DNA of 64,000 nt from positions 389,430-453,429 of the forward strand of contig JAUJOZ010000001.1 in the NCBI GenBank assembly GCA_030447415.1, given 5' to 3'. Under the pieces are notes generated by a model, which saw nothing but the letters and a program-made list of their open reading frames with translations, was not told where the DNA came from and made no database searches. Shown here piece by piece: positions 55,178-64,000 of the stretch (its first letter is position 1; each line of letters begins with the position of its first letter). Made by a program: the position numbers and the translations under genes. The DNA is from Thermomicrobiales bacterium (GTDB taxonomy: Bacteria > Chloroflexota > Chloroflexia > Thermomicrobiales > UBA6265).

Positions 55178-55261
55178 TGCCCACCGTTGCTACCGGGCTA
55201 CGCCTCGTTTACCACAGATAGCGTACCACGGCCCGGTGGGTTTGTCAAGTGCATAATCGCG

Positions 55262-55269
55262 AAAGAGAA
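55262..55269. repeat. 8-bp target-site duplication, right
   Basis: AAAGAGAA, identical to 53003-53010. Confidence 0.85.
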
Positions 55270-56464
55270 AGCCCTGAACCGACAGGATCGTCGCGCGCTG
55301 GGCCGCTGTCACGTCCCGATTGATGCGGTCGCCTAGGATCGGCTCGTAAAGCCCGGTGGCTAGCTCGGCGATCAGGTAGGTGACGACGGCGAGTGCCAAC
55401 ACCCCGCTCCCGAGCCCCAGCGCGCCGCCGACGACCGCGGCCGTCAGCACCACCGTCCAGGCGGCGAAACTGCCGCGCGCGGTGACCCGGTGCGCGACCC
55501 AGGTGCCGGCCGCGACGACGAAGAACGAACCGCCGACGAGGAGGCCGATCGCCGCCTGGCGCAGTCCTTGGGCATCAAGCACCGCCTGCGCGTAGATCTC
55601 GATCAGCGTAACCAGGGTCCAGAACGCCGAGCCGAAGATGAGCAGGGCGGCCAGGGAGGGGCGCCCGTGCACGATCCGCAGCGCCTCCACGATCGTGCGG
55701 CCGATGCCGCGGTGCGCCGCCCGCTCGCGCTCCGGCTCCTGCAGCCCCGCCGCCAGGTAGGCTCCGGCGAGACCGCACGCGACGGTGAGGCCGTACGGCC
55801 AGCCGTAGCTCCGCTCGGCCAGCGTCGCGCCGAGCCAGGTCGTGGCGCCCATGACGACGTACGAAGCCGAGGCCAGCCGACCGAAGACGCGGGCGAAGAG
55901 ATCGGACGTGCCGCGCTCGACCAGGGCGTCATAGAGGAATGCCTGCTGGGCGCCGGAGCGGAACGTGTAGGAGGCACCGGACAGGTACATCGCCGGCAGG
56001 ACGAGCCAAAGGTCCGTCGCCACCCACAGCAGTGCCGCCGAGGCGGCGACGAGGAGGGAGCCGATCGCCAGCGACCACTTGCGGCCGACGACATCGGCGA
56101 GCGACCCGGTCGGCAGTTCCAGGGTGATCGGGGCGAGGTGGAAGACCGACTCGGCGAGGCCGATCTCCCCGTACGACAGCCCACGGTCGCGCAGGTAGAG
56201 GACCCAGATGGCGCTGGTGAGGCTAATCTCGGCGATGAGCTGGTACCCGACGTAGCGTCGGAGGTCCGGCAACGCGGCGGTGGGCGCCGCCCCTGGCCCA
56301 GCGTCCGCCGCGGCGGCCGGCGCGCCCGGGCTCCCGTCCACCAACCCGGCGGCCGGCCCTGCCCCGGGGGCTGGAACCCCCGGCGGCCCGTGGGGAACAC
56401 CATGCGGGTCCATCTCACTGGGCACCACCGGTTGCCCCTCTTGGGTCGCCCGCTCCCGCCCCAC
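55262..56464 (-). pseudogene. MFS transporter truncated by the IS1595-type element
   Basis: About 400 codons survive: a Pro/Ala-rich cytosolic start, then transmembrane segments, motif A as LADVVGRKWSLAIG and about eleven helices up to TILSVQGFLF, where the transposon interrupts it. In the present sequence the frame reads on into the element and stops at 55190. Removing the element and one duplication copy rejoins it to FSLNMVWA on the left side. Start is uncertain: GTG 56464 or ATG 56413. A drug or sugar exporter type; function probably lost or altered. Confidence 0.8.
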
Positions 56465-56521
56465 CGCCCTTCGGTCCCCCGCCGCTTACCGCTCCCCGCC
56501 CACTGCCGATCCCCCCAAGGC

Positions 56522-56527
56522 TACAAT
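56522..56527 (+). promoter_or_regulatory. Possible -10 element for the PLDc_N gene
   Basis: TACAAT 24 bases ahead of the start codon, leaving room for the AAGGAG ribosome site. No clear -35. Confidence 0.4.
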
Positions 56528-56551
56528 ACGTCGCGAAGGAGCCCCGCCCGC

Positions 56552-56869
56552 ATGCCCGGCACCTGGCAAACCTGGTTGACCGCCCTGCTCATCGTCCTCT
56601 GGGGAAGCGCGCAGTACGGCCTCGTCGCCTACACGCTGCGCGATCTGCAGCGCCGTCCCCGCGTGCGCGGCGACAACAAAGTCGCGTGGGCGCTGATCAT
56701 CCTTGCCCTGCCGCTGGTCGGTGCGCTCCTCTACGCCAGCATCGGCCCCACCAGCTTCCTGCCCCGACCCAACCGCCCCCCCGCTCACCCAGAGGATCGA
56801 GCCGACCAGGGACCACCTGTGACGGCGGCGAACAACCAGGCGAACAGGCAACCGCGTCAATCAGCCTAG
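56552..56869 (+). CDS. PLD nuclease N-terminal-type small membrane protein
   Basis: 105 residues from ATG 56552. Two transmembrane helices ([20 protein letters not shown] and [20 protein letters not shown]) with the PLDc_N pattern: [20 protein letters not shown]...[11 protein letters not shown]. Ends in a polar tail. Such proteins occur alone or as the N-terminus of cardiolipin synthases; the standalone form has no proven role. Confidence 0.78.
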   Translation: MPGTWQTWLTALLIVLWGSAQYGLVAYTLRDLQRRPRVRGDNKVAWALIILALPLVGALLYASIGPTSFLPRPNRPPAHPEDRADQGPPVTAANNQANRQPRQSA

Positions 56870-57212
56870 GCGCGGGATGGACGTCGTTCGGGCGGCCGTC
56901 CCATACCGGGCCCCAGGAGGCGCCGCCCGCCTTCGGCGCAGCGCGAGCCGTTTCCGCCGACCGATTCGTCAGATGTCACGCCGTGGTCGGCGATGCCAAA
57001 CGGCCCCGGGACGGTCCGGGAACGAGTTCGCCCCAAGGACACCCGGTCCCGGTCCGGCAAGACCCAACGAACGCCATCGCCGGTCCACCTCCCGCCCCTG
57101 GCGCCCAACCCCCAAGCCCCACGTAGTCCCCCGCGGTCTCGGCCGCTATACTCATCCCACCATGCAGCGCCCTCCCCTGGCGAACCCCCTATCCTCAACC
57201 CGTAGTCCTCGA
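56870..57212. other. Intergenic with a promoter-like TATACT
   Basis: No gene seen. TATACT at 57147-57152 lies ten bases ahead of an ATG at 57162 in the frame of the next gene, compatible with a leaderless start there. Confidence 0.4.
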
Positions 57213-58196
57213 ATGGGGCGGGCGGCGTTGCTCCGCTCGCCGCGCTTCGAGGGACACGAAACGGGGTCCCACCCGGAGAACCCACGCCGGCTGGCGGCCA
57301 TCGAGGCCGAGCTGACGCAAACGGGCCTGCTCGGCGAGCGGCCGCAGGTGCCGTTTGGGGCGGCGGATCTCGCCACGGTCGAGCGCGTCCACGACGGGCG
57401 TTATGTTCGGGCGCTGCACATGCTGGCGGCCGAGGGTGGTGCCTGGCTCGACGCCGACACGCTGGTCGCGCCCGACTCGGTGGAGATTGCTCTGCTCGCC
57501 GCGGGCGCGGCGATCGCCGGCGTCGACGCCGCATTGGACGGGGTCGCGCCCCGGGTCTTCGCCTTCGTGCGGCCGCCCGGTCACCACGCCACGCCGCACC
57601 GCGGGATGGGCTTCTGCCTGCTCAACAGCGTCGCCATCGCCGCCGCCCACGCCGTGGCGCGCGGACTGGCGCGGGTGCTGGTCATCGATTGGGATGTCCA
57701 CCACGGCAACGGCACCCAGGACGCGTTTTACGAGACCGATCGGGTCTACTTCTGCTCCGTTCACCAATCGCCGCTCTACCCCGGCACCGGCGCGGCGTCG
57801 GAGCGGGGCGCCGGGGCGGGGGAGGGCTTCACCCTCAACGTGCCGCTGCCGCCCGGGGAGGGCGACGGCACCTACCGTCGCGTCTTCGACGAGTACATCC
57901 TGCCGGCCGGCCGCGCCTACCAACCAGAGCTGGTCCTCGTTTCGGCCGGGTTCGACGCCCACACCGCCGACCCGCTGGCCAACATGCGGCTGACGGAGGC
58001 GGGGTTCGCCGACCTTGCGCGCCGCGTCGTGGCGCTGGCGGACGAGGCTTGCGATGGGCGGGTGGTGGCGCTCCTCGAAGGGGGGTACGATCCCCGAGCG
58101 CTGGCGAGGAGTGTGGTGGCAGTCCTACGGGTCCTGGACGGCGAGGATGAGACGGAAGCCGGCAGACGACAGATGACAGACGACGGCCGCGAGTAA
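57213..58196 (+). CDS. Histone deacetylase family (acetylpolyamine amidohydrolase-like) protein
   Basis: 327 residues from ATG 57213; a start at 57162, perhaps leaderless, would add 17. Zinc-dependent deacetylase fold: [20 protein letters not shown], the His pair in [35 protein letters not shown] with the zinc Asp/His, [20 protein letters not shown], and the second zinc Asp in [20 protein letters not shown], then [14 protein letters not shown]. Bacterial members remove acetyl groups from polyamines or proteins. Followed after 22 bases by a coiled-coil gene on the same strand, an apparent operon. Confidence 0.93.
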   Translation: MGRAALLRSPRFEGHETGSHPENPRRLAAIEAELTQTGLLGERPQVPFGAADLATVERVHDGRYVRALHMLAAEGGAWLDADTLVAPDSVEIALLAAGAAIAGVDAALDGVAPRVFAFVRPPGHHATPHRGMGFCLLNSVAIAAAHAVARGLARVLVIDWDVHHGNGTQDAFYETDRVYFCSVHQSPLYPGTGAASERGAGAGEGFTLNVPLPPGEGDGTYRRVFDEYILPAGRAYQPELVLVSAGFDAHTADPLANMRLTEAGFADLARRVVALADEACDGRVVALLEGGYDPRALARSVVAVLRVLDGEDETEAGRRQMTDDGRE

Positions 58197-58218
58197 CCGA
58201 GGAGTTCCTGGCACGCCC

Positions 58219-59358
58219 ATGAGCAGCCGACCAGTCACCCCAGTCACGACCACCGGCTACCGGCAGGACGACGAGCGCCGCCGGGACGAAGCGCGCATCG
58301 TGGGCCTGCAGCACCAGGTCGACGAGCTGCGCCAGGCGCTGCGCGAGCTGATGAGCCGCCAGACGCGCGGCGAGGAGCAGTTCAAGCAGGCGGAGGGCGG
58401 CGTCGCCCAGCAGCGACTCGCCCTGGAGCACCTGCGGCAGGAGGCGCACCAGAGCGCCCAGGCCCGCGCCCTCGACGAGAACCGGACCCGTCAGCAGATC
58501 GACGACCTCGCCGCCCGGCTGGAGGACGCCACCCGCCCTATTCGCTCGCTCCAGGCCCACGTCGCGGAGTTGCTGGAAGCTTCCCGCAAGAAGACCGACG
58601 ACACCGGCCAACACCAGAAACGATTCGACGAGATCCACGCGCTGATCGAGCACCTCGCCGCCCACGGCGACCGGACGGCCGTCGTCACCCAGCAGGTGCG
58701 CGACTCGCTCGACGCGCTGCGCCGCGAGACCGATGGGCTGCGTCGCGACATCCTCCGGGCGGAGGACGCGGCGAAGATCGTCGACCAGGAAGCGCGGCGC
58801 CGGATCGCGGAGGTGGCGCAGACCGGTCACAACGTCAGCGCCCGGGTCGACGAGTTGCGCTCCGACATCGGTCACGTGGCCGATCAGATCGAGGAGACGC
58901 GCCGCTCCATCGTCCATATCGACCCGGCACTGGCGGAGCTGCAGTCGGCAGACGTCGGGCTACGCCAGGACATCGACCGCCACCAGGCGCAGGCGATCGA
59001 GCGCCACGAGCTGCTGCTGGAGCGGGCCGAGGACGTGCGCCAAGAGACCGATGCCCGCTTCGACGAGATCCGGCAAGCACAGGAGGAGCGCTTCGAGCGC
59101 CTCAGCGAGCGGATTGAGTCGGCCGGCGTCGCCCACCGCGAGCTGGGATTCCGCATCGGCGCCCTCGGTCACCAGCTCGACGAGCTGCGCCAGACCGACG
59201 CCGCGCTCCGCCGCGACCTCTGGCACCTCCACGAGCAGCGGGCGCGCTTCCGTCTGGAGCAGGCTCAGCAGGAGCTCGACGTCGTCGCCAACCAGCGCCG
59301 CGACGCCGAGGCCGACGCCGACCCGCCCCGGCCATCCCGCCGCGCGCTGGACCACTAA
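58219..59358 (+). CDS. Long coiled-coil protein
   Basis: 379 residues with GAGGAG upstream, 22 bases after the deacetylase-family gene. Nearly the whole chain has heptad character (RIVGLQHQVDELRQALRELM, FDEIHALIEHLAAHGDRTAV, LRSDIGHVADQIEETRRSIV, RFDEIRQAQEERFERLSERI, HQLDELRQTDAALRRDLWHL), rich in Arg, Gln and Glu and with no membrane segment. A cytoskeletal or scaffold role is possible; no family assigned. Confidence 0.75.
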   Translation: MSSRPVTPVTTTGYRQDDERRRDEARIVGLQHQVDELRQALRELMSRQTRGEEQFKQAEGGVAQQRLALEHLRQEAHQSAQARALDENRTRQQIDDLAARLEDATRPIRSLQAHVAELLEASRKKTDDTGQHQKRFDEIHALIEHLAAHGDRTAVVTQQVRDSLDALRRETDGLRRDILRAEDAAKIVDQEARRRIAEVAQTGHNVSARVDELRSDIGHVADQIEETRRSIVHIDPALAELQSADVGLRQDIDRHQAQAIERHELLLERAEDVRQETDARFDEIRQAQEERFERLSERIESAGVAHRELGFRIGALGHQLDELRQTDAALRRDLWHLHEQRARFRLEQAQQELDVVANQRRDAEADADPPRPSRRALDH

Positions 59359-59597
59359 TCGACGGCCAACGGTCGAGGCAACCGGCCGAGGGGTAGCGAC
59401 CGAGCCGATCGTCAGGCGGGCGCGTCACGCTGGCGGGTCGACCGAGGACGTTTCACAACCGTCCTGGTCGCCTCATGGCGGCACTCGACCGCGGCGACGC
59501 CGTTCCCCGATAGCCACGATCCGGTGTTGCAACGCCCCCGTCGTGGCAACAGGACATGCAGCGGCGGCGCTCTTGGCGGCGTGTGGAGAAGCCCGAG

Positions 59598-60439
59598 ATG
59601 AGCGACGTGCCCGCCGCGCGGTCCGTGACGCCCGAGATCCTCCGGCACTACGCCGCGGGCGACGAACTGGACCGCTTGTTCCGCGGGCGCAGCCAGCTTG
59701 AGCGGGTGCGTACGCAGGAACTCCTCGCGCGCCATCTCCCACCACCGCCGGCCGCGGTGCTGGATGTCGGCGGTGGCCCCGGGGTCTACGCCTGCTGGCT
59801 CGCCGCTCAAGGGTACGAGGCCCACCTGATCGATCCGGTGCCGCTCCACGTCGCACAGGCGCGGCAGGCGGCTCAAGAGCGTCCAGATTGCCCGCTCGCC
59901 AGCGGTCGGATCGGCGACGCCCGCGACCTCGAGTGGTCCGCGGCGAGCGTCGATGCCGTCCTGCTGCTGGGGCCGCTCTATCACTGGCGGCCCGAGCGGA
60001 TCGCTTGCGGGCGCTGCGGGAAGCGAAGCGGGTGATGCGCCCGGGGGGCTGGGTCTTCGCCGTCGGCATCAGCCGCTTCACCTCCCTGCTCGACGGGCTG
60101 TCCGCCGGCTTCTTGGACGACCCGGCGTTCGTGCGGATCGTCGACCAAGACCTCCGGGATGGGCAGCACCGCAACCCAGCCGACCACCCGGGCTACTTCA
60201 CGACGGCGTTCTTGCACCATCCCGACGAACTGCGGACGGAGGTGCGCGAAGCGGGCCTCTCGATCGTGGAGTGTGTGGGGATCGAGGGACCGGGGTGGTG
60301 GCTGCCGAGGGAGTTTGATGACTGGTGGGACGATCCCGCCCGACGCGAACGCCTCCTCGCAGTCGTTCGCACGGTGGAGCGCGAACCTTCCCTGCTCGGG
60401 CTGGGACCACATGTGATGGTCATCGCCCGCCGTAGGTGA
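59598..60439 (+). CDS. Class I SAM-dependent methyltransferase (frameshifted)
   Basis: ATG 59598 (MSDVPAARSVTPEILRHYAA). Motif I AVLDVGGGPGVYACWLAAQG, then AHLIDPVPLHVAQAR and VDAVLLLGPLYHW, as in type 11 methyltransferases. One base is missing near 60003; after it the chain continues LRALREAKRVMRPGGWVFAV, ISRFTSLLDGLSAGF, PGYFTTAFLHHPDELRTEVR, ECVGIEGPGWWLP to a stop at 60439. Repaired length 280. Both halves keep full coding sense, so a sequence error is likely. Confidence 0.75.
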
Positions 60440-60471
60440 TCCGGCCCGCGAAGCGGTCGGGTCAGACGCGC

Positions 60472-61368
60472 TTAGTCCTGCGCTGTCTTTGATTCTTGGC
60501 TCTTGGTTCTTCGCCCCCCATCCGGCTCGAAGCCCACGTACTCCACGCCCGGCACGCCGGCGAAGCGAGCGGCCATCACGGCGGCGGCTTGGGGGTTGGC
60601 ATCGATCAACGCGAAGCGGCGGCCGAGGGCGAGGGCCGCGGCGCCGGTGGTGCCGCTGCCGGCGAAGTAGTCGAGGACGACATCACCCGGGCGGGAAGAC
60701 GCGGCGACGATGCGCTTGAGCACGCCGAGCGGTTTCTGCGTCGGGTAGCCGGTCTTCTCCTTGCCGGTCGGACTGACGATCGTGTGCCACCAGACCGAGG
60801 ACGGCAACTTCCCGCGCACCCGCTGCTCCGGCGTCACGAGGCCGGGGGCCATGTACGGCTCGCGCTCGACCTCGGCCGTGTCGAAGACGTAGTGCTTGGG
60901 GTTCTTGACGTAGAAGAGGATCGTGTCGTGCTTGGTCGGCCAGCGGCGGCGGGGGCGCCCTCCGTAGTCGTAGGCCCAGATGATCTCGTTGAGGAAGCTG
61001 TCGCGCCCGAAGATGCCGTCCATCAGCACCTTGACGTAGTGGACCTCGCGCGGGTCGAGGTGGAGGTAGAAACTGCCGGTCGGGGCCAGGACACGGTGGC
61101 CCTCGCGCAGTCGCGGCTCCATGAAGGCCAGGTAATCGTCGAAGCTGTCGGTGAAGGCCCGGTGGCCGGCCGGCGTTGAGACGTAGCGGCGACCGCCAAA
61201 CCCGGTGCGATCCCCCTCGTCGTCCGTCGTGCGGGAGGTGATCAGCGTGGTCCGCTCGCGGGTCCGTCCCGTGTTAAACGGCGGATCGATGTAGATCAGC
61301 GGGATCGTCCCCGAGGGGACGGCCGCGAGCGCCGCCAGGTTGTCTGCCAGCTCGATCCGGTGGCGCAT
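60472..61368 (-). CDS. Site-specific DNA methyltransferase, beta class
   Basis: 298 residues from ATG 61368. Catalytic motif IV DPPF in PLIYIDPPFNTG comes first and the SAM-binding motif DYFAGSGTTGAAALALGRRF near the C-terminus, the order of beta-class N6-adenine or N4-cytosine methylases. Between them: GSFYLHLDPREVHYVKVLMD, FLNEIIWAYDYGG, KHDTILFYVKN and TGYPTQKPLGVLKRIV. No restriction enzyme is adjacent, so it is an orphan or regulatory methylase. Recognition sequence unknown. Confidence 0.92.
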   Translation of the reverse strand: MRHRIELADNLAALAAVPSGTIPLIYIDPPFNTGRTRERTTLITSRTTDDEGDRTGFGGRRYVSTPAGHRAFTDSFDDYLAFMEPRLREGHRVLAPTGSFYLHLDPREVHYVKVLMDGIFGRDSFLNEIIWAYDYGGRPRRRWPTKHDTILFYVKNPKHYVFDTAEVEREPYMAPGLVTPEQRVRGKLPSSVWWHTIVSPTGKEKTGYPTQKPLGVLKRIVAASSRPGDVVLDYFAGSGTTGAAALALGRRFALIDANPQAAAVMAARFAGVPGVEYVGFEPDGGRRTKSQESKTAQD

Positions 61369-62019
61369 CACACGGTGTTCCCGGCAGTCAACTCCGATGA
61401 AGATCGACGCCGTTGGCCCGCCTCCACTTGTTCTGGGGCGCAAAGGTCGTGCCTATTTTAGCAATCCGATAACGACCGAAGCGGGCGGCGATTCGACGCA
61501 AAACGCGATGGCAACCGACCCCCGGGTTTTGCCCCTCGCCTCGCACAATTGACCTCGAAAATCCGGTGTTCGCTGCAAAATCTGGCGCGGGGGTTGACAT
61601 GCTCAGAAACGTCTGTTAAGGTGCGCCCTGTCCCGGCGTTCTGATGGTGCGCGGGTCCCTGGTACTCATGCGAGGGTACACCCGGCGCACGCCGCTACCG
61701 GCGGAAGGAAGACCACCTGCATGACCGTGGCGAGCTGCCGTGCGTCTGGCTTGGGCCGACATCGCGGAGAGGGCGCTCGCTCATTGGTCGGATGCAGCGG
61801 GTAACCTCGCCGGTTTTTTGCGTGCCCGCCGTCTTGGGGCGGCGTCAGGACTTAAGCCGAACACCGGGACGGCGGCGGGGATGGACGCCGCCAAGGCCGT
61901 GGAGTGGGCGCCGCGTCGCTCGTTCTGCCTAGGGAGGCCAACAGGTTTCCTAACACCCGACACCTGCGGGACCGGCTGAGGGGCTGCTCGGCCGGACGGA
62001 AACACGGGAGGGAAGGGTC
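61369..62019. other. Divergent intergenic region and long leader of the NlpC/P60 gene
   Basis: About 650 bases. The left part should hold the methylase promoter. From 61622 on is the leader of the hydrolase gene (about 390 bases): GC-rich, with several possible stems, GTAACCTCGCCGG followed by T6 near 61803-61821, and no convincing protein. A structured regulatory RNA is possible. Confidence 0.4.
61594..61621 (+). promoter_or_regulatory. Promoter with perfect -35, upstream of the NlpC/P60 gene
   Basis: TTGACA, 16 bases, TTAAGG. It is the only perfect -35 hexamer noted next to a gene in this window. Transcription would start near 61628, leaving a leader of about 390 bases. Confidence 0.5.
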
Positions 62020-63669
62020 TTGTTCGTCATCCCCAGAAGCGCCCCGCGCTGGCCGCTTCTCGCTTTGGTGGGGCTCCTCTGCCTCGCCGGCCTACCGACC
62101 CTGGCGCCGCGAGCGGCGCTCGCGAGCACCGACCTCGACCTTGGCGGCACCGCACTCGTCGCTTACACCAACGGCGACCCCGTGCTTCTCCGCGCCGCCG
62201 CGGGCTACGACGCCGACGTCCTCTTCGATGTCCCTGAAGGGACCACGGTGCAGGTCCTCGATGGCCCCAGTTGGGCCGCCGACGGTTCTGCCTGGTATCT
62301 CGTCGTGGTTTGGGGTCAGACCGGCTACATGGACGCCGGTTATCTGGCCCGCCCGGACGCCGTCGCAGGCGCGGGCACGCAGTCCCAGTCGCAAGCCGCA
62401 GCCGAGGACCCAACCGCCGCCGCCGCCGATGTCCCGGTTCCAGACGAACCGGTCGTCGCGCAGGAGGAGACCGCCGCTGTCGGTGGCCTAACCGCCGCGG
62501 CAGTCGTCGGCACCGGCACGATCACCGGCACCAACGGCGACGGCGTCCGTTGCCGCTCCGATGCCGGCTACTGGGCGGGCGTCATCACCGTCCTCGCCGA
62601 GGGGTCTACGGTCGAGCTGACGGGCACCCCGGTCGGCGAGTGGCAGCCGGTCAACTGCGCCGGGCAGGGCGGGTTCGTCCACAGTTCCTTCGTCGCCTCG
62701 GGCGGCGACAGCAGCAACGCCGTCGAAGAGGACACCTTTGCCGTCGCCGCCGTCGTCACCGGGACGATGGTTGTCAGCGGCACCGGCGGCTCCGGCGTCC
62801 GCTGCCGCTCGTGGGCAGGCTACGACGCCAGCGTCATCACGGTGCTTGCCGAAGGAACGCAGGTCTCGGTCACAGGCGCCGCCACCGGTGAGTGGCAGCC
62901 GGTGGTCTGCGCCGGAACGAACGGCTTCGTCCACACCGCCTTCCTCGCCAGTAGCGGGAGCAATACCGGCACCAACCCCACGCCATCGGCGGCGCCAACC
63001 CCGGTCCCAACCACCGGCGGCCTGGGTAGCGGCGACCACGCGGTGACGACGGCCAGTCTTAACCTCCGCTACGACGCCTCCTACGGCGCCGGCGTGGCGG
63101 CGGTTGCCCCGGCCGGGACGGTTGTCGCGATCACAGGCGGCGCGGTCAACGGCTTCTACCCGGTCAACTGGGACGGCCTCTACGGCTACATGTTCGGCGG
63201 CTACCTGAGTTGGACGGACGCGGCGTTGAGCGAGCGCGGCGGGTCGGCCAGCCCCGGGGACGACGGTGGCGGCGCCGGCAACAGCGGCGGCACCGCCACC
63301 GGCAACATGATCGCCAACTTCGCCCTCCAGTACGTCGGGTACCCCTATGTCTGGGCGGGTGAGGGACCGTATGGGTTCGATTGCTCCGGCTTCGTGATGT
63401 TCGTCATCCGCAACACGCTGGGCCTGGAGATCACCCACGACATGTTCATCCAGTACGACATGGGGACGCCGGTGGCCTACGGCGACCTGCAGCCGGGCGA
63501 CATCGTCTTCTTCCAGAACACGTTCCGCTGGGGGATGTCCCACAACGGCATCTACATCGGCAATAACCAGTTCGTGCATGCCGAGAACGAGAATACCGGC
63601 GTGCGCATCAGCGACATCACGTCGCAGTACTACTCGTCGCGGTACTACGGAGCCGTCCGCTTCCGGTAG
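62020..63669 (+). CDS. Secreted SH3-repeat NlpC/P60 cell-wall hydrolase
   Basis: 549 residues from TTG 62020 with GGAGGGAAGGG upstream. Signal peptide (WPLLALVGLLCLAGLPTLAP). Four SH3b-like units: about 40-108, 165-225, 250-312 and 345-400 (each with VRCRSDAGY- or LNLRYDASY-type starts and a GEWQPV- or GFYPVNW-type core). The C-terminal NlpC/P60 domain has catalytic Cys455 in YGFDCSGFVMF and His508 in MSHNGIYIG, then FVHAEN. Cleaves the D-gamma-glutamyl-diamino acid bond in peptidoglycan stems; the SH3 units bind the wall. Confidence 0.93.
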   Translation: MFVIPRSAPRWPLLALVGLLCLAGLPTLAPRAALASTDLDLGGTALVAYTNGDPVLLRAAAGYDADVLFDVPEGTTVQVLDGPSWAADGSAWYLVVVWGQTGYMDAGYLARPDAVAGAGTQSQSQAAAEDPTAAAADVPVPDEPVVAQEETAAVGGLTAAAVVGTGTITGTNGDGVRCRSDAGYWAGVITVLAEGSTVELTGTPVGEWQPVNCAGQGGFVHSSFVASGGDSSNAVEEDTFAVAAVVTGTMVVSGTGGSGVRCRSWAGYDASVITVLAEGTQVSVTGAATGEWQPVVCAGTNGFVHTAFLASSGSNTGTNPTPSAAPTPVPTTGGLGSGDHAVTTASLNLRYDASYGAGVAAVAPAGTVVAITGGAVNGFYPVNWDGLYGYMFGGYLSWTDAALSERGGSASPGDDGGGAGNSGGTATGNMIANFALQYVGYPYVWAGEGPYGFDCSGFVMFVIRNTLGLEITHDMFIQYDMGTPVAYGDLQPGDIVFFQNTFRWGMSHNGIYIGNNQFVHAENENTGVRISDITSQYYSSRYYGAVRFR

Positions 63670-64000
63670 CGACGGCGCGACGGCCGCCGGTTGCAGCCGG
63701 CGGCGCGTCACCCGGTCAATCCGAGACGGACAGGCGGGGGTTCTTGGAGGGCCGTCGGGAGGTATCCCCCGGCGGTAAGGGGAACGCGAGACGGCGCGGC
63801 GCGGCAGCGTGCCCGCCCGCGCCGTCGCGCGTCCCCGGCCGGCGCCGGGCCAGGTCGGGCGCGCCGGTGAGCCAAGGCGTCTCCCTTGGGGTCCAAAAGA
63901 ACGCATGGCCTAAAAGCTAGTGCGGGTTGCGACCGGGATGCCGTGGCGCAGCGCACGTACCCGCCCGACCACCGCACGAACACGTTCCCACCCCAAGGGC
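63670..64000. other. Intergenic to window edge, no gene seen
   Basis: About 330 bases after the hydrolase gene. Apart from the hairpin at 63683-63704 nothing is recognisable in either strand. Confidence 0.4.
63683..63704 (+). terminator. Terminator hairpin after the NlpC/P60 gene
   Basis: GCCGCCGG and CCGGCGGC, perfect, loop TTGCAG, starting 13 bases past the stop. Confidence 0.6.

Larger units (their letters stand above)
53011..55261. mobile_element. IS1595-type transposon with passengers and tRNA-like genes
   Basis: 2251 bp. Its ends are 18-bp perfect inverted repeats (CGCGATTATGCACTTGAC at 53011-53028 and its complement at 55244-55261), with ACCC also matching two bases further in. The 8-bp duplication AAAGAGAA flanks it on both sides, as expected for the IS1595 family. 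Contents: a 71-residue protein (minus), a coiled-coil/winged-helix protein (plus), two tandem tRNA-like genes (plus) and the ISXO2-type transposase (minus). All parts look intact, so it is recent and may be active. It sits in the 3' part of an MFS gene. Confidence 0.92.

Noticed and set aside
61622..62019. ydaO-class riboswitch call in the NlpC/P60 leader
   Set aside because: Only one short segment resembles the conserved core; the GGAACC and GGGGTGAA parts were not found, so it is left as a test, not a feature.
62488..63906. 472-codon minus-strand frame opposite the NlpC/P60 gene
   Set aside because: Antisense to clear SH3 and NlpC/P60 domains.

Overview
The window is high-GC bacterial DNA with the gene content of an aerobic, heterotrophic member of the Chloroflexota, most like class Thermomicrobia (Sphaerobacter-like). 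That placement is inferred from gene style: Tat-exported cysteine-rich proteins, paired Tat ferritin-like proteins, DUF1360 and DUF3052 proteins, large SARP regulators, many TTG/GTG starts and promoters placed to give very short or absent leaders. No rRNA or marker gene settles it.

Layout. 1-6000: a broken HYR-repeat secreted protein, an aldo/keto reductase, a zinc-ribbon J-domain protein, PurU and two small secreted proteins. 6000-11700: a scarred zone with remnants of IS630 and IS5-type transposases, a glyoxalase gene split by a 55-bp tandem duplication, two phosphotransferase genes (one truncated), an MFS gene missing its motif A region, and a decayed but fully bounded IS630 element. 12000-19750: DinB protein, SMP-30, a Gfo/Idh oxidoreductase and a 1319-residue phosphodiesterase/5'-nucleotidase fusion. 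20200-28350: accessory genes (excisionase-like HTH, small membrane proteins, LysE exporter, an ABC exporter under a two-HTH TetR regulator, GNATs, DUF3052, a J-domain coiled-coil protein). 28700-34500: aromatic amino acid block trpB-trpA-(nagZ)-aroH-aroF. 34900-42300: DUF1360, SDR, a glucoamylase remnant, twin ferritin-like proteins, a methyltransferase and secreted proteins.

42400-52900 is the most distinctive chromosomal part. Four related cysteine-rich exported proteins surround a large SARP-type (BTAD/NB-ARC/TPR) regulator and a CAP-domain surface protein. Two of the cysteine-rich genes share a duplicated upstream region with 7-bp direct repeats at 11-bp spacing next to a -10 box, the classical layout of a SARP operator, so a local regulon is likely.

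53011-55261 is a complete IS1595-type transposon: 18-bp perfect terminal inverted repeats, an 8-bp target duplication, a DDE transposase, two passenger proteins and two tandem tRNA-like genes with unusual structures. It has inserted into the 3' end of an MFS transporter gene. The window ends with an HDAC-family amidohydrolase and coiled-coil gene pair, two methyltransferases (one a beta-class DNA methylase) and an SH3/NlpC-P60 cell-wall hydrolase behind a long leader.

Many genes are interrupted by single-base changes, often in G/C homopolymers, while both halves keep good coding sense. I read these mostly as sequence errors, except where the context (IS remnants, a 55-bp duplication, a pentanucleotide repeat) suggests real events. 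All assignments come from reading the sequence; no database search was possible.
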